Shown here piece by piece: positions 55,924 through 64,000 of a stretch of 64,000 bases of DNA (within the stretch, counting starts at the first letter, position 1; every line of letters starts with the position of its first letter). The notes under the pieces are model-generated. The model saw only the letters and a list, made by a program, of their open reading frames with translations. It had not been told where the DNA came from and made no database searches. The translations under genes were made by a program, and so were the position numbers. The DNA lies in assembly GCF_000003815.2 (NCBI RefSeq), contig NC_049980.1:9918964-9982963 (forward strand), given 5' to 3'. Origin of the DNA: Branchiostoma floridae. Lineage: Eukaryota; Chordata; Leptocardii; Amphioxiformes; Branchiostomatidae.

Positions 55924-57461
55924 CTATGCACGTCTTACAGCTTTCTGTGTACTGATGTACAGGACTGAAACAAGAAAAAAAAAGAAACACTTTAATCACA
56001 TTGCAAAACTCCTTGACAAAACTTATTGTTTGTACATCTGACTGCTGCCTATCCTGCGTCAGGGACTCCAGCAGCAGTATAATCAAACAACGGATAGTGA
56101 GTGAGTTATACTGCTGAATAGGTATCATTAGATATAAGATTGCAACCCTACTTTTAACACTTAAATTGTCACTAATGACTTTATTGTTTGTTGTAGCTCC
56201 ATATATCCTTCTTTCATCCAAAAAGAATTATTGTTCAACATTTTGCTTAAAAAAGCTTTCCATATTATATACAGGACCAGGGTTGGACAAGTTTTCTGAA
56301 ATTCACTTGTCCTATCAGGCAAGTAGTACTGTACATAAAAAATTTGCTTGCCAAACCAACTTTTCACATTCCCAAAATTTGAATAACATTCTAAAAATGT
56401 TTTTTTCACTTCCAGTATGGTACTCTTTTATTATTAGCTTTCTTTTTCTATGTTGACCAATGCTTGTTGCCATGATCATGACAGTGAAAGGTAACAAGTA
56501 TATCAAAACCTCACTCATGGAAAAATCTTACTTGTTCGATCGGGGAAGTGGGGTAGGACATGCACTTGCCCTGGACAATCGGGCTAGTGGACTTGTCCAA
56601 CCCTGAGGGCTTTATAGCTATATGGAATATTATATTTGCATGTACTTTTACAATTGTGCATAAATTTTTTGTACCTACCATTGTTCCCCCTGATGAATGC
56701 ATCGCCATATTTGTTTTTGAGCTGCCCGTTGACGTACTCCTCAGTCTGCTCCAGAGCTATGTTCATGTAGCCATCTAGGCAAGCCAGAACTCCTGCAATG
56801 CAAGATGATGGGTTACAAATTGGAGATTAGGGTTAGCAATGCAGAGCAACACTGTTCAGTTCAGAAGTCTGAAAGACAGGGAACAACGGACGCTACACAG
56901 GATAGGGAGCGTGAGTGAGTTTTGCCACCATTTTTCTATTATAGAACTTACTTAGCCTGATAAATCACGCATATTATAGCAGCCTGCCCAACATCCAACG
57001 GGCTCCCTTGAAGGCCAGATACAAGACGGCAGAGTTTGCCTGAAACAGACAACTTTCTGGCTACAGTAGATCTAATTCAGTAATTGGAATTTTATGTACA
57101 TTTTTGTGTACTATACATTGCACACAAAGATGATAAAATGGATGTTTTTCCCTAGAACTATTATATAGCATAACTTTGCTAAAGAGTGGGTCAAACCAAG
57201 TGGACCAGGCAAGGGCATCCTCAACAGATAGCAAAGGCTAGGGGTGACAGGTTGTTCAGTGTGATATAACCAGCTGCTGCCGCCCTGCATTCCTGCAAAT
57301 CTGGGGTGCACAGAAGGGCGGATCTGCTGGCTATACAGGTACAGAAAGGATGCATATGAGATACACATACCTCTGTAATCTACACCTGAGTTCAGCTTGA
57401 CCACCACCGGCCTGCCTATGATCTGCTTCAGGAAGTCGCTAGGTGTCTGCTTTCTGGACAT
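55924..57461 (-). CDS. LSM6: U6 snRNA-associated Sm-like protein LSm6
   Basis: Three exons (57461-57371, 56792-56679, 55964-55924) join in phase to 246 bases, 81 aa (human 80). The sequence is almost the vertebrate protein: MSRKQTPSDFLKQIIGRPVV, VKLNSGVDYRG, LACLDGYMNIALEQTEEYVN, KYGDAFIRGNN and the C-terminal VLYISTQKAVRRA. It carries the Sm1 (GVDYRG...DGYMN) and Sm2 (IRGNN) motifs. LSm6 is a subunit of the LSm1-7 ring (cytoplasmic mRNA decapping) and the LSm2-8 ring (U6 snRNA in the spliceosome). The start matches the family start exactly. It is divergent from HSD17B4 and convergent with the C3orf38-like gene. Confidence 0.97.
56945..57010. repeat. Short interspersed fragment
   Basis: TATAGCAGCCTGCCCAACAT is shared with about 51645-51670. 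This is probably a fragment of an old repeat, in an LSM6 intron. Confidence 0.35.
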
Positions 57462-58160
57462 GACGGCTGTGGAAGTGATGTCGTGATGATCGGTTAGAAA
57501 AGCAAAACTAAGTGATATGCTTGTATAAGGATGACAGGGCGTCCCTTCAGGTCGAACCAGAACACAATATATCGTCAAAAACAGTGAACAAGCCGCTAGA
57601 CAAAGGACGTTAAAATAAACCTGCTTGGAGATATACCAAATGATGCTGACCGACCAAAAGGCAACGACATTAATGACCTGTTCCACAATTCTAAGAAGAT
57701 TTATGTGATTTCTGAAAAATGACATTACCCATAAACAATGTGCATCTTACAAATATAAAAGGGCAGAAGGCATGCCAAACTAGATAACGATGCAGCAAAG
57801 GGATTGTCCTGAAACACAGCTGCGAAAGCCTGAACATGACCAACTACACGTACAATAATCTGTCATCAGGAGATTCTCCTTACATTTATTAATAGGTTAC
57901 AAGATTTTGCCATTCTTTTGCAAATATTATTCACACTTTTTGTGTGCCCCCCTTCCCCCAGCAAACACACAACCACACAAAATTTCCCACTTGATCGCCA
58001 TACTCAGTGCATACATCAACATGTTTCCAAAAACATATCCTTGATACTAATTCAATCCTACCAAATGGAGAAAATAGTGCTTACATGGCGCAAGGTGTCC
58101 AAATTAAGCGGGATAAAACTAAACTGGACTGCAACAAAGCTGGAGAAGCATGGATAGCAG

Positions 58161-58414
58161 AGCACGTCACCGGAACGTACTGCGCCTGCGCGAAAAGTAT
58201 AGACATGCTAAACCTTGCTAAACCCCCGGTTTACTAAAGGGCCGCATCTAAGAAAGTACGTGCGTATATAAGGGTAAAATCCCGTGTACGTTTTACATTA
58301 AACCATGTCTCTAACATATACTGTGCAACAAGCGGGATTTCAATGCAACGTTGACCAAACCAAGCCCCAAAACACCAGGGTTCGCGCAGGCGCAGTACGT
58401 TCCGGTGACGTGCT
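58161..58414. mobile_element. MITE with 34-bp perfect TIRs and 9-bp target duplication
   Basis: Arms 58161-58194 and 58381-58414 are perfect inverted copies (beginning AGCACGTCACCGGAACGTAC). The 9-mer GGATAGCAG directly flanks both ends (58152-58160 and 58415-58423). A 9-bp duplication fits Mutator-like elements. The interior has no ORF. It lies between the divergent LSM6 (57461) and HSD17B4 (58643) starts. Confidence 0.9.
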
Positions 58415-58642
58415 GGATAGCAGCCACCTCTGACCTATTTCAGACTGTACCAAAAAATATAGGTGCTCTCTAATGGTATTTCCAGAAAACTTGAAAGTAA
58501 CATAGTGGATGATCTCATCTCAAAACAGAAAAAGTTGTAGATATCTGAAGTTATGATTTTCTTTGCAGGCAGCACTTTGAATCTGAATTTTAGGAATGTC
58601 TGATTTTACGCGCCACCCCTTCTTTCTTTGGTATCATCCATC

Positions 58643-61600
58643 ATGGCGGGTGAGCTGCGTTTTGATGGTCGAGTCGTTCTCATCACGGGCGCCGGGAACG
58701 GTAAGTCGGAAATATCAGGGAATTTTCATAATTTCTACTGATCAAACATCAACACAAGTTCAAGTTGAGCTGTTAGAATGGTTGTCCTCGCAAGTGTGGC
58801 CTGGTGAAAGGCGCGGAGTCGGTCCAACTTGCACCTGCTGCACCTCGAAAAAGTTGGAGCAAAGTTCACTGACACTACGGTTAATCACGCGACTTATATA
58901 TAACGTTAGTAGCTAGTAAGCTACACGTTTGCTACTCGTGTTTTCCTTAACTAATCTCTGTGGATTTACTGTGCTGTTCAATCGTGTAATATGATACATT
59001 TAGATACACAGATAGCATATATGTAAAAATGCCAAAGCGGTTGTCGCACATGTCGTTCACATGCTCAGAAAAAGTTTCAGATTCGTTTACAGAGGTGGGT
59101 GGGTACTTTTATGATTACATCAAATCAGAAAGGAAAGCTGTGTGTGTTTATTCAGTTACCAAAAATGTATGCATATTTTGTTGCAGACAAAAGATATCGT
59201 ATTTGTGTTATGTATTGCGCATTCACCACTTTTTAACAAGTCTTTTTTCCCATGATGATTATGGTAGAAAGCCTCAGGAAAGGTCAATGACCTAAAGGGC
59301 ATCAAACCTTTGTCCTTTGTGTAACAATCAATCTACTGCATATGGGCAAATACTACTAGTAGAATGTGATATGTTGAAGTACCAGCAAGGCAGTACTATT
59401 TTTTGTGGCTTTTACAATATAACTGTTCCTGTATATACAAATGTTTTAAGATCACAATTTGAATGAAGTCATCTGAATTCAATATAAAGAAAGTCTTACT
59501 TTTATATTTATACATACTAATGTCTGGCCTTTCCTTTCTATATGCAGGCATTGGTAGAGACTATGCTCTCGCCTTTGCAGAGAGGGGCGCTTCTGTTGTT
59601 GGTGAGTACTTGTATCTCTTTCTGACCTGCTGTGTTTTCTTCGATTCTTCCAGATATTCAATTTTTTTATAATTGTTTATTGTTTATTTGCACATAGATG
59701 TAATACATGAAGTGAATCAATTATATTGTTCAGATCATATGGTTTTCTTTCCTCACAGTGAATGACCTAGGAGGAAGCTTCACAGGGGAGGGTGCGAGTT
59801 CCCGCCCAGCTGATGTGGTGGTGGAAGAGATCAAGGCAAAGGGAGGGAAGGCCGTGGCCAACTATGGTGAGGGGAATCATTGCAGTTTTAGTGAAATGGC
59901 ATGGAATACATTTTTTAAGCTTATGCCTATGAATTGAGGTAGCCATTTCTAAGGGACACAAATAAAACTTTTTCAAGAACAGTGTTGTAACTAATGTAAG
60001 ATCATATTGTTGTCTCCATAGACTCCGTGGAGGATGGGGCCAAGGTGGTGCAGACTGCTCTGGACCATTTTGGTAGAATTGGTAAGGACTTTCAGGACAT
60101 TTATACATGTATACAACATTGCTTTGTATGTGAGCCTTGCACTCATTTTTTCTAGAATTAGAATCTAGCATCTTTTTTGGTTTGTTTCCTTGTAGAAGTA
60201 AAATGCAATACATGCATCTCCAAAGAACCTGTATTTTTACGTTACGCAACATTTGTTTTAATCTTTTGATAATGATAGCCCAGCATGTGCATCGTAACCC
60301 ATTTCTAAAATTCCTAATGAAACCAGTACTGTTTTATTGTAGCAGAGACTACTCTTCCAACCTATTCTCTTAATGTCTTACAGATGTAGTGATCAACAAT
60401 GCAGGGTGGGTACAGTTTTCTCATGAAGTCTAGAACACAGTTCTCTTTATCAAAATTTGTCAAATTTCATTCAGCGTAATCTTTAATTCAGTTTACTACT
60501 TGAATGTAGAGAGCAGCGTTGATGTCCCTGAGTGTCAAACAAGCAAGCTTAAATGATCCTTACCTAGCAAAGATTATAGATTATTTCATATAAAACATAT
60601 ATTCAGCATTAAATGCTTACGCTGCCTTACAACAGAAATGTTCTTGTTTTCCACAGTATCCTTCGTGACAAGTCATTTGCAAGGATCAGTGACACAGACT
60701 GGGGTAAGTGCACCATATTTCAAGACAGCAGTTTTATACATATCAATGCCTTTCAGAACTGAAGCAGTTGTTACTGATACGTTCATAGATTTATAATCAT
60801 AGACGTTAACTCTCTTGTTCTCCCCAGACTTGATCCACAGAGTCCACCTGAGAGGGTCCTTCATGGTGACCAGGGCTGCCTGGGAGCACATGAAGAAACA
60901 GAAATTTGGCAGGTGAGACTGTCACAAATGATCAATGAAATAAGCAATAGTGTTTGTGCCCCCTTTTGTGCCCATACACTCAGTATGGTCCGTACCCAAA
61001 GTAGTGCCCGTAGCCCCAGTAATCTTCGAACCCCCAGTAGTGTCCGTCCCCAAGTAGTGCCCATTCTCCAAGCAGTTTCTATACCCCCAGCAGTGTCCGT
61101 ACCCCCAGTAGTGTCCGTATCCCCAGTACTGTCCTGTACAGTAATGTCCTTACCCCCAATTAGTGTCCATACCCCCAGTAGTGTCTGTACCCCCAGTAGT
61201 GTCCGTACCCCCAGTAGTGTCCGTTTCCCCAGTAGTGTCCGTACTCCCAGTAGTGTCCTGTACAGTAATGTCCTTACCCCCTAGTAGTGTCAATACCCCC
61301 AGTAGTGTCCGTACCCCCAGTACTGCCTGTAGCCCCATATTGTCCACACCCCCAGTAGATATATTTCAGCAGGGACATATGATGACAGATGTTTTTTGTT
61401 TGTTTATTTGTTTTCAGGATCATCATGACAACCTCCAGCTCTGGTATCTATGGTAACTTTGGTCAGGCCAACTACAGTGCAGGTGAGTCAACAATGGGAA
61501 TGGGAAAGTGGTTGTCTAAGTTTCCTAATCAGGGACTTTATTGGGAACATTTCATAACATAGTGCAACTTTTAGAATTGTACAGTTTCTGAACAGCTTAT

Positions 61601-64000
61601 TGATCTGGTGAGACTTAGTGGAGGTATGATATTATCACAAGTAAAGATAGTTTTATTTTTTATTTAAAAATACCACACATTTAGTTCAGAGACAAAAACT
61701 GTTGATGATCTGTGTTCTGATTGTTTTTTTTTTATTTCAACAGCAAAGCTTGGCCTTCTTGGGCTTGCCAACACCCTGAGGTGGAAGGAAAGAAGTACNN
61801 NNNNNNNNNNNNNNNNNNNNNNNNNNNNNNNNNNNNNNNNNNNNNNNNNNNNNNNNNNNNNNNNNNNNNNNNNNNNNNNNNNNNNNNNNNNNNNNNNNNN
61901 NNNNNNNNNNNNNNNNNNNNNNNNNNNNNNNNNNNNNNNNNNNNNNNNNNNNNNNNNNNNNNNNNNNNNNNNNNNNNNNNNNNNNNNNNNNNNNNNNNNN
62001 NNNNNNNNNNNNNNNNNNNNNNNNNNNNNNNNNNNNNNNNNNNNNNNNNNNNNNNNNNNNNNNNNNNNNNNNNNNNNNNNNNNNNNNNNNNNNNNNNNNN
62101 NNNNNNNNNNNNNNNNNNNNNNNNNNNNNNNNNNNNNNNNNNNNNNNNNNNNNNNNNNNNNNNNNNNNNNNNNNNNNNNNNNNNNNNNNNNNNNNNNNNN
62201 NNNNNNNNNNNNNNNNNNNNNNNNNNNNNNNNNNNNNNNNNNNNNNNNNNNNNNNNNNNNNNNNNNNNNNNNNNNNNNNNNNNNNNNNNNNNNNNNNNNN
62301 NNNNNNNNNNNNNNNNNNNNNNNNNNNNNNNNNNNNNNNNNNNNNNNNNNNNNNNNNNNNNNNNNNNNNNNNNNNNNNNNNNNNNNNNNNNNNNNNNNNN
62401 NNNNNNNNNNNNNNNNNNNNNNNNNNNNNNNNNNNNNNNNNNNNNNNNNNNNNNNNNNNNNNNNNNNNNNNNNNNNNNNNNNNNNNNNNNNNNNNNNNNN
62501 NNNNNNNNNNNNNNNNNNNNNNNNNNNNNNNNNNNNNNNNNNNNNNNNNNNNNNNNNNNNNNNNNNNNNNNNNNNNNNNNNNNNNNNNNNNNNNNNNNNN
62601 NNNNNNNNNNNNNNNNNNNNNNNNNNNNNNNNNNNNNNNNNNNNNNNNNNNNNNNNNNNNNNNNNNNNNNNNNNNNNNNNNNNNNNNNNNNNNNNNNNNN
62701 NNNNNNNNNNNNNNNNNNNNNNNNNNNNNNGCCCATTGAGGATGTCACCCAGTGTTTTTTAATAGGGCTTTGTAGATACCGAAGAGTAGCAGGCCTACTG
62801 GGAAGCCGATTTCGCCTAGCCCGTACAAGCTTTCCGGTGTATATTCCTTTCCCGGCATATATTCCTTTCCCGGCATATTCCGGGTTAAAAATCGGGAATC
62901 GACCTATTAGTACCGCCTTACCCCCCCCCCCCCCCAAAAAAAAAAATTGCCAAGCTTCCCAGAGAGGCCGGTGAAGGAGGCTACACTTTGTAAGAGTTTA
63001 CTGAAACTGAAGTCAATTGTGCAGATATTTGCAAAGCAGTTGATTTCATTGTTCTTTTGTACTGTATGCACGTACAAATTGTCTTGAGTACATTTATGAT
63101 CTGATTCAGTACTGTTCAGTACAAATAATGCCTGGCTGCCACAAGTCTGCCTTTAGTTTATAATCTCATGTACATGTAGATGATCTTTTTATCCTCAATG
63201 AAACACGTCAAATGACATTGTAGAGCCTGACTCATTTCCCTGATAATATTCCATGTACAAATGTACATCCAATGTATTTTCCCACAGAGGTGCTGGACAT
63301 GCTGAACCCGAGCTACATCGCCCCACTGGTGATGTACCTGTGCCACGAGAGTTGTCAGGAGAATGGAGGCCTGTTTGAAGTGGGAGGGGGGTGGATCTCA
63401 AAGTGTACGTCATCTTATTACCATTTTCAGTACAGTAACTGCATGGGCTACTTTGTTGTCACTTTTCTGTACTACACTAAAGAGCTCATTTTTTCTTCTG
63501 GTGCTAAAGGACCTACTCAGGCCTGTCTGATAAAGTAATTAAATCCTCCTGTGGTTCCCACAGCTTTCTGTGTGTACATTGTATATGTAGTGGCAGTGCC
63601 CATTTCCCTCTGATCACACAGGCTACTATCATTAGGGCTAGTCTTCTTATAGTGGAGTGGAAGGCAAATGCTGCACCCCTAGACCATTGCTCCAGTGAAC
63701 TGCATGTATAATTTATTAGGGGAGGGAAATGTGCCAAGTTGAAAAAAAATGTTCCCTTCTTAAGGTGCATAACTGTGTAAAATTCTTCTTTGCATGACAG
63801 TGAGATGGCAGAGGACCCAGGGTGCCATGGTGGGCAGGCCTAACAAGACCATGACTCCAGAGGATGGTATGTACATGACAATGTATACGTACGCTAGTTG
63901 CTGTGTGTATGGCAACATGGCTGTATATGTAGTTGCATTACAAATCTAACTCTATATCCCGACCTTGTGTAATGGCCAATCCATAATCAAACAACACATC
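58643..64000 (+). CDS. HSD17B4: Peroxisomal D-bifunctional protein (17-beta-HSD type 4), 5' part
   Basis: The protein catalyses hydration and (3R)-hydroxyacyl-CoA dehydrogenation in peroxisomal beta-oxidation; the window holds its N-terminal dehydrogenase domain. Exons: 58643-58700, 59548-59601, 59759-59866, 60022-60081, 60384-60405, 60657-60703, 60828-60912, 61418-61482, 61744-61798 (into the gap), 63288-63404 and 63801-63866, continuing to the right. Motifs are all present: [19 protein letters not shown] with GIGR (NAD-binding), [74 protein letters not shown] (catalytic Ser, Tyr, Lys), [20 protein letters not shown] and [12 protein letters not shown]. The hydratase and SCP2 domains lie outside. 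Next to the gap the frame reads TLRWKERS where VEGKKY is expected one base over, probably a contig-end error. Confidence 0.95.
60985..61365. repeat. 18-bp minisatellite in an HSD17B4 intron
   Basis: About 20 units of AGTAGTGTCCGTACCCCC, some with a CTGTACAGTAATGTCCTT variant. The complement is the same unit as the DOLK intron array at 7800-7985. The array fills most of the intron between exons ending 60912 and starting 61418. Confidence 0.85.
61799..62730. other. Assembly gap (932 Ns)
   Basis: A run of unresolved bases interrupts HSD17B4 within the exon starting at 61744. At least one missing exon (after YSAAK and before [10 protein letters not shown]) must lie inside or nearby. Confidence 0.98.
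62731..63287. other. HSD17B4 intron right of the gap
   Basis: It has two tandem TATTCCTTTCCCGGCATA units at about 62840-62880 and a poly-C/poly-A junction near 62920. No exon is recognised. Confidence 0.5.

Overview
This looks like genomic DNA of a cephalochordate (amphioxus, Branchiostoma). The genes are intron-rich animal genes with vertebrate-like protein sequences. They lie among many short inverted-repeat elements, tRNA-derived SINEs, Penelope-like termini and minisatellites. The species call is an inference from gene content and repeats. I rebuilt gene models by joining GT/AG exons in phase. Junctions are usually exact, but any end may be off by a base.

Layout, left to right: (1) + strand, 1-5532, the C-terminal part of a multi-Tudor protein (TDRD5/TDRD7-like), with its 3'UTR to about 6662. 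(2) - strand, 6823-13820, dolichol kinase (DOLK), 12 coding exons, 531 aa; one intron carries a 109-bp array made from its own exon/splice acceptor. (3) + strand, 14655-17990, the nucleotide-sugar transporter SLC35A4, head-to-head with DOLK. (4) - strand, 18645-20095, a small secreted protein with an Asp-box motif. (5) - strand, 20485-38198, a 21-exon secreted protein joining a signal peptide, an IgGFc-binding domain, an acidic Ca-binding motif, a pentraxin domain and unassigned beta-rich repeats. A secreted cysteine-rich gene (32311-34595, + strand) lies inside one of its introns. A Harbinger-like MITE with a TAA target duplication interrupts the coding exon of that nested gene. (6) 38.2-52.3 kb is gene-poor and repeat-rich: a 100-bp satellite, then a young LTR element (43662-48015) with identical 178-bp LTRs, a retropepsin-like ORF lacking the catalytic Asp, and a stop-free 54-bp minisatellite of about 34 units. 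(7) + strand, 52311-54302, a C3orf38 homologue. (8) - strand, 55924-57461, LSM6. (9) + strand, 58643 to beyond the window end, HSD17B4 (peroxisomal D-bifunctional protein), cut by a 932-base assembly gap. The LSM6/HSD17B4 interval carries a MITE with 34-bp perfect inverted repeats and a 9-bp target duplication.

Functionally, DOLK and SLC35A4 both serve glycosylation and may share a promoter. LSM6 (RNA decay/splicing) and HSD17B4 (peroxisomal beta-oxidation) are housekeeping genes. The Tudor gene suggests a piRNA/germ-granule role. The IgGFc-pentraxin protein is the most unusual gene and looks like a secreted recognition or mucus-type molecule.
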